Shown here: piece by piece, positions 1-10,501 of the stretch
Layout: every line of letters begins with the position of its first letter
How positions within the stretch are numbered: the first letter of the stretch is position 1
From: Branchiostoma belcheri
Lineage: Eukaryota > Chordata > Leptocardii > Amphioxiformes > Branchiostomatidae
Length of the DNA stretch: 64,000 nucleotides
Direction of reading: 5' to 3'
Assembly (NCBI RefSeq): GCF_001625305.1
Contig: NW_017803954.1
Span: 112,965-176,964 of the forward strand
Program-made: the position numbers and the translations under genes
The notes under the pieces: generated by a model
The model's input: the letters and a program-made list of their open reading frames with translations, nothing else
Databases searched by the model: none
Told to the model about the DNA's origin: nothing

Positions 1-778
1 ACCCACGTATGTAATATACGTCATAGCACCTCATGATTGCTTCTCATAATCTGATTGGTGGAACTTGTTTTGAGGTAAATGGGAGGGGTACTTACATGTA
101 CCTGCGTGGTACACACTCTAGCCTCCTGCAAATACCCCTCCAAATAAACCCCTCTCCAAAGGAACCGAAAATAAAAATTCATCCGGGTAGCCTTCCTGTA
201 CCCCCTCCCCCCGCGTTTGAAAAAATGGAACCGTCTTAAGAGGTCATTGGCCTGCAGAAGCATTCTCGCTCTCTGAGCCGCTCCTACATAAACAAACGCT
301 GCCCGCTAGAAAGTCTGCATAACAGGCTAACCACGTAGCCACTTATAGTACCTGTGCTCCTTCCTCAAGACAAGACAATGGCAGGATGAATGAAACTAGG
401 CATCAATCTTTTGTTTACTTCAACTTTCGTCTTAACCTTATCACAGGTGTTAATGAAAGAACCTAGGTGATATGAAGTAACCTACCATTAGTAATCTGAT
501 CAAATTCCAAGTATAACACATGTACATGATTTTGTGCATTTCACAACAAAAGAACAAATAAATACAATGTACTATACAGTACCTACAGCTATGTGTGATA
601 GCTTCAGCTCATGTCTACCAACACACACGTGTGTATAACATATTAAATACATTGTATTTGTATACATGTATATATAGAGAGATGTATATAGGTTATGGAG
701 TTCAGCTGATTGAGAAATCAAGACCAAATTATCATTTCAGGATGCAGGATGATCATCGTAAAACCAACTCTATGTGGC
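1..778. other. 3' flank of the first gene, no gene seen
   Basis: AT-rich DNA beyond the stop codon of the minus-strand gene at 779. It holds a short CA-rich patch near 610-630 and several acatgta words. I see no coding exon, RNA gene or clear mobile element. The short open frames here have no codon bias and no splice borders. Part of it may be 3' untranslated sequence of the neighbouring gene. Confidence 0.5.
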
Positions 779-2824
779 CTACTTCACAATCATGCACACC
801 TGGATGGTTTCCACTTGTGGCAGGTGCTCTGTGCCATCCAGGCGTGGCTCCAGGTGTAAGCTAGTGTTGGGCTGAAACACATCCTGCCCACTCTCCCAGT
901 CTGGGTAGGTCCAGACAGACTGCACACCTGCAGGCACGCCCCCTACACTCTCACACTTCAACTGCACCTTCTTCACTACTTCAGCCAATTCTTCATACTG
1001 GGCATAGTGTAACAGGGTTTTCTTTTCCTTCACTTCAGGACAGAATGACAGATCAACCAGTTTGCCAACTGAGGCACTTCCTTGTTCGACATTGTAGTAA
1101 ATACGAACAACCTTCAACCATCCAAACGGGGGCTTTTTAGCGGAAAAGAAACATGTTTGAGGGTCACTTGCACAGTATGAAGCCTCTTTATCCAGTAAGA
1201 CCTCAAAAACCTGCACATTAACCAGGTTAACATCAGGGTAAGCCTGTAACCACTTGTTTGCCTTTGTGAAGGTCTCAGACAGAGGTTCGAATGTGGGTAA
1301 CTTGGTGGAAAAAGTGGACACCTTTCCAATGGCTACCTGCTGGGGGAGGAAGTCTTGGAAGTGGACTTCAGGAGGAAGTGGTGATCCTTCTACTGAGATC
1401 AGGTAGGCTCGAAGGAACCGCACCAACTTGGTCGGCGTCTGGAAGGAAGGTGTAAGGTTGTCATTTCTTTAACCTGCTGGTTGTAAGTAACTTGAAGTAA
1501 CTTGTAAGTAAATTGCAGGCTAGTGTGCCCAAATGCATCCTTGGCATGAGGAAGGTTAATCAGAATTGTGATACTGTGTCAGTTTCATAGTATAATAAAT
1601 TGACATGAAAATCTCATAAAATTTTTTCCATCCTGTAATTATGATTACGACTAAAACTCTTTCAAACTTAAGTACAACACTAAGCCAGTAGCATTGTTAT
1701 AGCTAGTTACATGTAACTTTGTAGAGTTTTACACATGTCACCCTACCAGAATAGGCAACACAGTTTCTTCACAGTCCATTTCTTTCTTGTCTCCTGGGAT
1801 TGTCAGAGTTTCTATGTTGAGGAGTTGTTGTCCCTTCCTCTCTGCTATCAGACCATTCAGGCGGGTCAGGACATGTTGGAAGGTCTCCACCTGTTAATGA
1901 GGAATCAATCTGATTCAGCATTATTTAGATTCGGGGGGGGGGGTATGAGAATACATGTAACAGTCGGGATTGTGGCCAAATATCAAAAGCCACAAGCCCT
2001 CAGCCAATCAGAATGCGCTCTGGGACATGACGTCATTTTCCCGTGATCGCGCTCTTTCCAATGTCTCGCCATATGGCACAAGTCAAAATGAGCGTAAATG
2101 GTGTGGTTGATAAAGTTACATGTAGACTTCTTAACAAGACAATTTTCACATAATTTGGTTAAGCGGAACACTATTTATTCTCATGTTACTGATGTAAGTA
2201 ACAAATTAAAGTGGTTGTTACCTTGTCACCGTGATCCCTTGGCAGGACATCAATTGAAGTGATCTGAGAGGGTTTTGAAGGATGTTTTTCCTGTTCAGGC
2301 TGTTTCTGGTACCAGATCCTGAGAAATGAAATATAGGTGGCAGGTAGATCACAAGACCTGGGGGTTCGAATTCCTGCCAGTGTTCTAGGCACCAAATGTG
2401 TCTGTGTACTTTTAGTACAGCTATTGGAAAGCGTTATAACGTTGCAACGCGTTGTTGTCCTTTTAAAGGAGGGAAGTAGCTAGGGAGGTATCAAGTATCG
2501 GGGAGGGAGGGGGGTGGGCAATGTAGCAGCTTCGCTTGCTCTTAACGTTATGATACCATAAAATGTTTACCTCAGACCACGAAGTGAGAACCGTGAGACG
2601 TCCTTAGGTTTCCCGGCTGGGTATGACATGACCTGGGTGTCGCAGTATTCGCCATGTTGTGGGGAGACAGCCGCGCGGAGCGTCTCGCACCTGTGCACCA
2701 ACACTTCCGGGTGTTCGCCCAGCCAGCGGTTCGCTTGGCCGACGCTGTCGGAGAAAGGGGCGAGCTTGGGACGGCGGCCGCCGGCGAGAAGGCTCGGCAC
2801 GAAGTCCTCGCAACATAATAACAT
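779..2824 (-). CDS. Unrecognised 384-residue protein with three tandem modules (4 exons)
   Basis: Exons, in minus order: 2571-2824 (start ATG), 2222-2318, 1747-1890 and 779-1438 (stop TAG). All borders are GT/AG and the phases agree (2, 0, 0), giving 384 residues. I do not recognise the family. Three similar modules are visible. Each has a helix-like segment with N-x-W-L or N-G-L-I, then a strand-like segment near an ETL or QVF motif, at residues 24-50, 119-146 and 215-245. Each is followed 50-58 residues later by a short hydrophobic-basic strand (LRGLRIWY, LVRFLRAYL, LKVVRIYY) near residues 81, 169 and 273. There is no signal peptide or membrane segment, so a soluble intracellular protein is likely. 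The ATG is the first in frame in exon 1; the codons upstream are open, so the start is probable, not proven. Confidence 0.8.
2339..2396 (+). repeat. tRNA-like B-box fragment, possible SINE remnant
   Basis: Within intron 1 of the minus-strand gene lies a stretch with a good RNA polymerase III B-box (GGTTCGAATTCC) at about 2364-2375. No complete tRNA cloverleaf is visible, so a degenerate SINE head is more likely than a tRNA gene. Confidence 0.3.
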
Positions 2825-3638
2825 TGTTACGAAGCGGAGAAGGCCCACACCCACCGTCAACCCAGAACGCTGCTGCGCACAGCTCGATCGTTTCTGCAGA
2901 CGGTAAACAACTTGTCGCGATGACGTAATGGTTTCGGTTCCGCATTACTCCAGTCCTTCCGCGTGACCGTGAAAAGTGACGAAAGTGTTTTGCGGATCCA
3001 AGTTTGAGCTCACATTTCTCATAATAATAATCTGCAGCGAAGTGAAAATAGATACATGTTCTAACATGGTTGCTGACAAGCGTGAGAATTGGTGATTTGT
3101 GGGTGAAAATTGATTTTGGCAAGGGCATTATAATGCCCTTGATTTTGGCTTTGAGCCTTACTTTTTCCGAGTATCCCTCCGCCGCGCCCGTCCAGTGAGC
3201 GGATTTGCAACCCTGGCGCCGTGGATAATTACAAAAGTTTGGTATCAGGATTTTCTTTACGATTGATTAGAGTATACACAAGGTTTGTGCCTTTCTGCCA
3301 ACACCAGTCATTTCGTCGGATTTTTATTCTACCGGGTTATCCTACGTAAAAATTCCCAATCTTGTGCATTAATTTTTGGCGTGAAAATAATGTTTCTGTT
3401 GATTTCATCAAAACTAAAGTTGATGAAACAAATCTCAACTGGCCTGGTAGCTGAATGTATATCATTTCATCCCAGGTACAGTTATTTTGCTTCTGAATTA
3501 TTTGGTAGGTAGGTTGGGTTGGTACAACGAAGGTCAAGGTCAAGTGATGTGAAGTATGACCGATATGTCTGACTCTGCTTCAACTGAATACAAGGACTGT
3601 ACAAGGACTGACAGGTATTCAACGTTAACTGCCATCTC
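2825..3638. promoter_or_regulatory. Upstream region of the 384-residue gene
   Basis: Sequence upstream of the minus-strand start codon. The first 300 bases are GC- and CpG-rich (about 2640-2960, overlapping exon 1), typical of a CpG-type promoter. The rest is AT-rich and holds no coding exon that I can support. The exact transcription start cannot be placed. Confidence 0.35.
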
Positions 3639-3640
3639 TT

Positions 3641-3945
3641 AGAGTACGTCACTTCTACTTTCGATCATCAGTACTAGTATATAAATACAGGCAGCCGTTT
3701 CCATTACGTCACTAGTTTCGATCGTCAATATGAAAATGTAGGTAGTCGTTTCCATTACGTCACTAGTTTCGCTCATCATTATGTAAATGTCGGTAGCCGT
3801 TTCCATTACGTCACTAGTTTCGATCATCAATATGAAAATGTAGGTAGCCGTTTCCATTACGTCACTTTTACTTTCGCTCATCAGTATGTTAATGTATGCA
3901 GTCGTTTCGATTACGTCACTTTTAGTTTCGCTCACAGCCGTCTGC
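3641..3945. repeat. 51-bp tandem repeat, most units with TTACGTCA
   Basis: The core CCATTACGTCAC recurs at 3701, 3752, 3803 and 3854, exactly 51 bp apart. A diverged CGATTACGTCAC follows about 54 bp later, near 3908. A partial unit lies at 3641-3700; its core reads GTACGTCA. Five units contain TTACGTCA, a common variant of the CREB/ATF site. Because 51 is a multiple of three, the array keeps one minus-strand frame open by chance of periodicity. I do not regard that frame as a gene, as it has no splice borders, start context or codon bias. Confidence 0.85.
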
Positions 3946-3976
3946 TTCAGGTGTGAAATATAATACACCTGTCACC

Positions 3977-4195
3977 TATGAAACATAGTCTCCAACAGAC
4001 TCCTTTGCAGGCTGAATACATAGTAGAAATTCGCCTAAAAGGGGGGTATCATTGGCCAGAGGAGTTGACTGGACATAGAGGATCCAGTTTTCCTGCTCTG
4101 GCCGGTGATACCAGCCTTTTGGTCGATTTGTACGATTTACTCAGCCTGCAAAGGAGTCTGCTGCAAAGGAGTCTGGTGGAGACTATATGAAACAT
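3977..4195. mobile_element. MITE with long inverted repeats and 10-bp target duplication
   Basis: The element spans about 3987-4185. Its left end starts AGTCTCCAACAGACTCC and its right end is the reverse complement with one change (AGTCTCCACCAGACTCC). The inverted homology continues inward, GGTATCATTGGCCAGAG pairing with CTCTGGCCGGTGATACC, so nearly the whole element could fold into one hairpin. The direct repeat TATGAAACAT flanks it at 3977-3986 and 4186-4195. The right arm carries a local duplication of a 15-bp piece. A target duplication of 9-10 bp fits Mutator-like elements. There is no transposase, so it is non-autonomous. Confidence 0.85.
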
Positions 4196-4706
4196 CCCGG
4201 AGACATTCAGCGGTGCGAGTGTAAATCAGTAACAAAACGTCACCCCACCCAGTCCTTTCACATTCGCAAACACTATTATATATGGAACATAAGAAGCGTT
4301 ATCAGGTGTCTTTTGCATGGCGTATAACATAACGACACTTGGTTTTGTCCTCTTCACTTCGACAGGTGCGCTTCTTGGCGTCGGACGTATGCTCACAAGT
4401 TCCTGATTTTCATAGTAGGTCGTCCCTTTTGTGTTGGTACTTATATGCAACTTTGTCAATTTTAACTCCCACAGAATTCAGATATGATTGTTTCGTCTAT
4501 TTTGATCTTCATGTTTACGGTATTTTGTGCACTAATGTGATTTTGGACTGTACTAGCTAACTAAGCGGCGCGCATGAAAGTTTTTGGTTCTCATCGGACA
4601 CAAGGGGCGTAACTATGATGTATGAAACTTTTTACCAATGTCCAACTCAGGTCATCGTGGTAATCACTTTGCAGGGGACGACCTTTTGAAAGCCATACGT
4701 GACGAG
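4196..4706. other. No gene seen
   Basis: Intergenic DNA between the MITE and the dispersed repeat. It has only short open frames on both strands, without codon bias or paired splice sites. Confidence 0.5.
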
Positions 4707-5830
4707 AGTAAGGAAACAAGCGTATGCGTGTAAGGACGAAGTTTGAATCGCAATCTGAGCTGTGCTCTGAGTAGTTTCGAAGTCGTGCCGTGCATTTTAC
4801 TAATAGCACTGTCAACAGGCTGGATGAGATGTTCCTTTGCATTCTAAACGGAAAGAATGCTACCTGACTTAATTATAAGCAAGCAAAGAAAGCCCTAAAC
4901 TTGACCCGCACATTTCTGGTTAGCCCGGTTACCATTCTCCACCGGCCGGCCGCTTATGGGTGTTACGCGTACCGGGCCAGTCCTACTAAGCATGGGCCTT
5001 TCCTGGCATGCTATCTTTCCATCCATGGTCAGTCTTTCTAATGATTGACATTTTGTAGGCGATTTATTAACTGATTGAAACAGACCCCGTGAAAAGCCTC
5101 TGGCATGCGCACATGGGCTTGGACGGGCTAGCATTATGTATTCTCAGCACCGGGGAGTCTACCGGAGAGTCTACGGCGGTCTACCCTGCTGTAAGAAAAA
5201 ATTCGCGGCAAAATGTTCTCTCTAGCAGACCAACTCCCTCGGCATGTTATCTCTCTATTTGACCGATTTCTACTCTTTCCAGCCGTCTCCCGAAGCCTGG
5301 TAGAGGCTAGTAAGCGTAAGAACAGCTCTTGCGCGCGCAGGAGAGCGATACCTGGTTCCTAACGCACCCCCTCCCCACCGTCCGCCGGCCTAGATTTTCA
5401 CGCTGGCCTCAACTTTAATAGCAATACGAGAGTTTCGGCCGTATATATCGATATAAGGGTCTACACTTTATAGTTATCTACCGAAAGTTGAGTTACATGT
5501 CCCTTGTCCCCAGATGCTCTCCTAACAGAAAAGAAATTGGCATTATACTTAATTTTACCGGCAAAATTTTGCGCGGTGACCGATAGGACAGGGGCCGTAT
5601 TTCTGCTGAAAATGCCCTCGTCGGGTGAGCTTTTACCTGCTGCGCAATGCTCTTTCACTTTCTCTAAATGACGTACTTTCCGATGAGGTAATCTGTGAAG
5701 AAAGTGAAACCAATGCGGGGATTCTCCTGACACTACTTTCATTTATGCAAATATCTGAAAGGGTTCGCGCAAATTTTATTTAAAGTGAAACTTCGACAAA
5801 TGCACTGCGCAATCAAAGAGTGTGATTTAT
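4707..5830. repeat. Dispersed repeat copy A, interrupted by 657 bp
   Basis: Two flanks, about 4707-4925 and 5586-5830, match the continuous stretch 6136-6665 (copy B). Shared landmarks are GAAGTCGTGCCGTGCATTTT, AACTTGACCCGCACATTTCT, GGACAGGGGCCGTATT and CTTTCACTTTCTCTAAATGA. Between the flanks, 4926-5582 has no counterpart in copy B. This middle part begins CGGTTACC and ends GGTGACCG, which are inverted to each other with one change. That suggests an insertion, although a deletion in copy B would look the same. No coding potential is seen. Confidence 0.75.
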
Positions 5831-6135
5831 TTTCGAGGTGCATGAGTACGTAAGAAGCACATGTGAGTACGGCCTCCTTACGGAAAACTTTGCAATCGCA
5901 CAGAAATCACACGTTATAAGCACGTACAACTCACTTACCACTTGCGCGACGAACGATGTACGCAACCGCTCACGGCGAGACGTGGCGTGCAGACCACACT
6001 CTTACACCTTGCGCAACCGTGCGAGTGACGTGCGTAAACGCCACTCCTTCCCCATGTTTTCAGAAAAACGTAGCAGACGTGGCCTCCCAATAAAACGTAC
6101 AGACTAAAAGCACGCACGGCGGGTTGTAACCGAGG
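5831..6135. other. No gene seen
   Basis: CpG-containing spacer between the two copies of the dispersed repeat. Acgt and cgtg words are frequent, but there is no supported gene. Confidence 0.45.
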
Positions 6136-6665
6136 CTTAAGGAAACAGGCGTAAGGATGAGGTTAGAATCGTGATCTAAGCTGTGTTATGAGTAGTTTCG
6201 AAGTCGTGCCGTGCATTTTACTAATAATAGCACTGTAATGATGCAAAATGAGAGACAATTGAAGAAGTCTATACTCTGTGTGACTGTGACTGCTCTGTCA
6301 GTAGGCACTAGTATGGATAAATGTCCCTTTGCGTTGTAAACGGAAAGAATGATAGCTGACGCAAGCAACGAAAATCCTAAACTTGACCCGCACATTTCTG
6401 GGTAGCCTGGACAGGGGCCGTATTGCTGCTGAAAATGCCCCAGAACTCCTAGACTCGTCGGGTGAGCTTTTCTCTGCTGCGCAATGCTCTTTCACTTTCT
6501 CTAAATGACGTACTTTCGATGAGGTAATCTGTGAAGAAAGTGAAACCAAGGCGGGGATTCCCCTGACACTACTTTCATTTATGAAAAGGGTCAGCGCGAA
6601 AGTGAAACTTCGACAAATGCAATGCGCAATCAAACAACGTGATTTTATTTTCGAGGTGCATGGGA
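6136..6665. repeat. Dispersed repeat copy B, uninterrupted
   Basis: Continuous version of the repeat described at 4707-5830. Relative to copy A it has small insertions of its own, for example about 70 bp near 6235-6305 and about 17 bp near 6445, so the two copies diverged some time ago. No gene is visible in it. Confidence 0.75.
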
Positions 6666-6981
6666 ACGGAACACCTTAACAGCGATTGTTCAGAATATGA
6701 GATACAATGTCAAAGAACGTAGAAGCCTAGCCTGATTAAATTGTGCACATATATTTGAAATCTATAGCTACGGTTAACGTTGTAGCCTGGTCGCGACCGT
6801 TGTAGGTGGGGCTAAAGCTTACAAGACCGGATTGCAGCTTAACTAGGTGCAACCCACGTGAAGTCTAGTGTTAAACTTTAATTTCTTAATACTTATCTTT
6901 AAAGATGTTGTCAATGGTTTAACGTACAAAATATTTTCCACCGTTTTAAAACCACACATCATTTTCAGGCAAATCTAAAGA
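6666..6981 (+). promoter_or_regulatory. Upstream of the membrane-protein gene, with a 5' UTR acceptor
   Basis: A TTTTCAG acceptor ends at 6968, 13 bp before the ATG at 6982. The start codon therefore lies in the second or a later exon and at least one 5' untranslated exon lies upstream. I cannot locate that exon with confidence. Confidence 0.4.
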
Positions 6982-9158
6982 ATGGCAGACGAGAAGAAAC
7001 TGAATGCCCTGCAGCTGAGGTACCGGAGCCTGCTGATCGGGGTGGTGGCTAGCGGAGCCGTGCTGGCCATTGTGGTCGGCCTCGCCGTCGGCTTGACTAT
7101 ACAAAAATGCAGCGAGTCCAAAGGTGAGTTGAAACTTGTAAGATCCTATTTGATCCCCACATATTTTCTAAAACGTTTGCAAAAAACTACTTTCTGATAG
7201 ATCACAATTGTTTATCTGTCACTGAAGTGACGACCATCTACATCTCTTTTATCGTTATCAAAATGACAGAGGAAATCGTCAAGGTCGGTTTGCTANNNNN
7301 NNNNNNNNNNNNNNNNNNNNNNNNNNNNNNNNNNNNNNNNNNNNNNNNNNNNNNNNNNNNNNNNNNNNNNNNNNNNNNNNNNNNNNNNNNNNNNNNNNNN
7401 NNNNNNNNNNNNNNNNNNNNNNNNNCTATCCTGTTACCGACCAGGTGTGCCCATGGTCTTTGTAAGGTTTTGCCGCATATTTCTTCCATAAGTTCATAAC
7501 ATATTCTCCCGACATATGGACTATATGTGCGTTAAGAAATGCAAAATCAATACATTTTGTTTTCCCGTTGCTTTGTTTTTCAGGGTGGCCGCCGCCGCCT
7601 ACTGTTGTCTGCAGGTACTGCAGGTGCTATTGGGACGTGTGCTGGCAGCGCTGTCGGGTGTGGAGTTTGTGTCGGAATCCTGTCATTCTTCACATTGGGT
7701 AAGATGGACTCCTAGATGTCAATTACATTCAACTAAAACTGACGTTGTCCCTGTTTGTGTCAAATGTGACAATTTGATATTGAAAATGATAGGCTACTAA
7801 CTTTTTAGATTATGACTACCTTACATAGACTATGAACCACGCACAGCTACCTGTAGCTTTGATATGCATTTTGTTGTACACAGGTATCGGTGCAGCTGCA
7901 TGTGTTGCACCCTGCGCGCTCGGAATCGGAGGCACCTGCGGTACTGCTGCTGCCACGGGGATCAGTGAGGCTAGCAGTGGCAAGATCATTTGCACTGAAC
8001 TTTTTGCCCAAGGTTAGTATTTGAAAAACGTTTTGCTTACTTCTAAATGAGTAGATTGTTTTGTACCCAGACAAGGCTTTAGATCTTACTGAATTTACTT
8101 TTAATGACAGCAGTTATTTGCTATCCTTCTTTTATCAATCTCAAAGCATAATGATTTAGACAAAGCATAATGCTTTTTGGTTGCAGATAGTGAAATGTGC
8201 CTTTGCTGCAGCTCACTTTTATAAATCAGCACACAGGGTCATCCCAGCTCTTCCTGATATTAAGAGTGATGGGTTTTGGAGGCTTGACAAGCTGACCCCC
8301 TCCACGGGGCTATTGGGCAAAATGACAAATACTTGATGGGGTATATCACCTTCGATGAGTCTAGCCATAAAATTGTTTCTCAGTTCAGATAAGATGATGC
8401 ATGTCACCACTTTTGACCCTACAGGTCACCTGGATGCCCAGACCTACCTGGCTGACGCTGCCTTTGGTCGCCAGCTGGCTGCAGAGTTCCCACACGTGAT
8501 GGAGGGGTACCACACCCTGGCCAACCCCATCGTGTGGCTGATGCAGCGGTCCGAGACGGCTACATCCATTGTCAAGGTATAACACTTCCACTTTTCTTCT
8601 CACCTTCCTTTCTTCTATTTGAGCATTGTCTTTGTTAATTTACATGTGACCTGCTTGATCCAAAAGCAGTGGCTGACTTCTCAGTTAAGAAAAAACGGCT
8701 TCTTCCATTGTTGTTTATCATGTACTCTTGTTGAGAAACACAAATGAAGTTGAAACCAGTGTGAAGAGAATGACAAATCTTAGCCAACATTTTTCCAATC
8801 ATATTCATAAGGCCTTACCTTTTACAATTTTATACCTTATGTATGATTTTACTATGAAGCTAGATTTGAGATCTTGTTCTTACTGAGATACTCAAATTTT
8901 CCCTCTGTACATTTCCAGACCTTTGCCCTACCCTGGGCCCGACACATGAGCTACCTACAGGACATGGCAGATGAAGGGGACCAGTTTGGGGCTGTTGTCA
9001 TGGAGATAGGGATGGTCCTGAGCGGGGCGGTGGGGAGGGTCATGTGGGCAGCCAGGGCTGTCATGACACTGGGGAATGTCATCCTGATCCCTGTCCTTAT
9101 TGCCATGGTTACCGTTGTGGCATGCCTTGCTATGCGTAAGAACATGCCAAAGGAGTAG
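6982..9158 (+). CDS. Gly/Ala/Cys-rich membrane protein, 248 residues (5 exons)
   Basis: Exons 6982-7123, 7615-7698, 7884-8012, 8425-8576 and 8919-9158; the introns are phase 1, 1, 1, 0. The second acceptor was chosen at 7614 because the nearer TTTTTCAG at 7583 breaks the frame. The protein has a cytosolic-looking basic start, a membrane segment at about residues 17-41, a second hydrophobic Gly/Ala/Cys-rich stretch (about 48-105, seven or more cysteines), a soluble part beginning GHLDAQTYLADAAFG, and a C-terminal membrane segment (about 215-242) ending in a basic tail. I do not recognise the family. The soluble part (A-A-F-G, then a Y-x4-A-N-P helix) faintly resembles the bacterial CFI-box C-terminal domain. 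An extra exon hidden in the N gap at 7296-7425 cannot be excluded. Confidence 0.75.
7296..7425. other. Assembly gap (130 N)
   Basis: Run of N in intron 1 of the membrane-protein gene. Its true size and content are unknown. Confidence 1.
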
Positions 9159-9971
9159 TAGTAGATGATTTGAGTCTATCTGAGAGCCCTGACATTGTAA
9201 AATATAAGTAGCCAACATACCAATGTTACTGAAACAGTTACATGTACAGCTAGGCTCGTTTTGTGTGCTGAAAGATTAAACTGTCAATGTCATGACTGTG
9301 AGGTGTGTATAGGTATACTAGTAATATAAAACTTTGCTTGCCAAGAAAGTTTATAGCAAGATATACATGTACATACATATTGTGGTTTTTGCTTTATGCT
9401 TTTAAGTGTTTTCATTTTACTAAGTAATGCATGGAACATTTTATGATAGATGTAGATGTATCTGGTATACATGTAGTATGGGTAGGTTCTTAACAATTTC
9501 TAAAGATGTGTTTTTTAAAACAGTTATAACATGTCAAGTTTGTAAGGAGTTTTCTGGATGAGTAGAATAGGACAAATCATTGCCACAGGTTTCATGATTT
9601 TATACGATTCTATCAAAGATCTTATATCAGTGCTTATATATTTGTATGTAGAGGAGTAGCCAAGTCAAAATTAATTCCAGTGTGGTTGACAGACATATCA
9701 TCAAGACTATGCAGCATTACTGATAGTAAAATAGTGGAGGTATAAGGTTTCATGAATAATGATGTGAACTGTTCATTCGAACAATTACTAATCCGAACAA
9801 AGGCCTGAACAAATGTGTATTTATCACATCAATCAGTTCCACAAAGATTTCTATGATCTGCTGAACACAAATGATTACATAGGGGTTTGATTATTATTAT
9901 GCTTTACTATTGGTGTCGAGAATAAAAGTGTGCAGTGGTTTAACTTTCTGGGTAAAATGTGTTTTTTCTTT

Positions 9972-10003
<32 letters not shown>

Positions 10004-10501
10004 CCTGTATGAGGCCAGGCCTTCCCAGGCAAAACACGTCATTTCACTGATGGTCACTCCAGTGGCAGAAATACTGTGTCAAGGAAAAATCATAAGCAAA
10101 TTCTTCAATAGAAAACAGGAAACTAACATTTCTATATCATTTATTGTTGTAGATAAGTATGAAACAGATGTTATTGCACTTTTCTTTTTTGTTTCAGTAG
10201 CTAAAGTGAAGAGTAATCTCTTTGTCCCTCTCCAGTCATACTTATAAAATGCAGTGGCTATTAAGGTAGTGATAGCCTTGCAATGGTCTCATTTAGTGGA
10301 ATACTTAGACTTTACAGGTATTTGCAAGTGCAAGTACATATGGGACAGTACATGAATAGTAATAGGTGATGATTCTGAGATAAATAAAAGACAAAATCCA
10401 CTTGACCTTTCTACCGTGTTCAAAAATACTTGCTCCTTTTTTGATAACAAAAAAGTGGAGCAATCTTAATAACAACAGCGACATGGGGCAAAAGTACTGT
10501 A
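9159..10501. other. 3' UTR and spacer, with a (GA)n run
   Basis: AT-rich sequence after the stop codon at 9158. Possible polyadenylation signals are ATTAAA near 9273 and AATAAA near 9921. A (GA)n microsatellite lies at 9972-9997. The right part probably holds 3' untranslated sequence of the convergent SMIM19 homologue. No other gene is seen. Confidence 0.5.
9972..9997. repeat. (GA)13 microsatellite
   Basis: Uninterrupted GA dinucleotide run of 26 bp. Confidence 0.98.

Noticed and set aside
3639-3968. 109-codon minus-strand frame with repeated DVMETATYI-like units
   Set aside because: It is produced by a 51-bp tandem repeat, a multiple of three. There is no start context, splice site or codon bias.
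7584-7614. Nearer acceptor for exon 2 of the membrane-protein gene at 7583
   Set aside because: It puts the following Gly/Ala-rich exon out of frame with both neighbours. The acceptor at 7614 satisfies all phases without a hidden exon.
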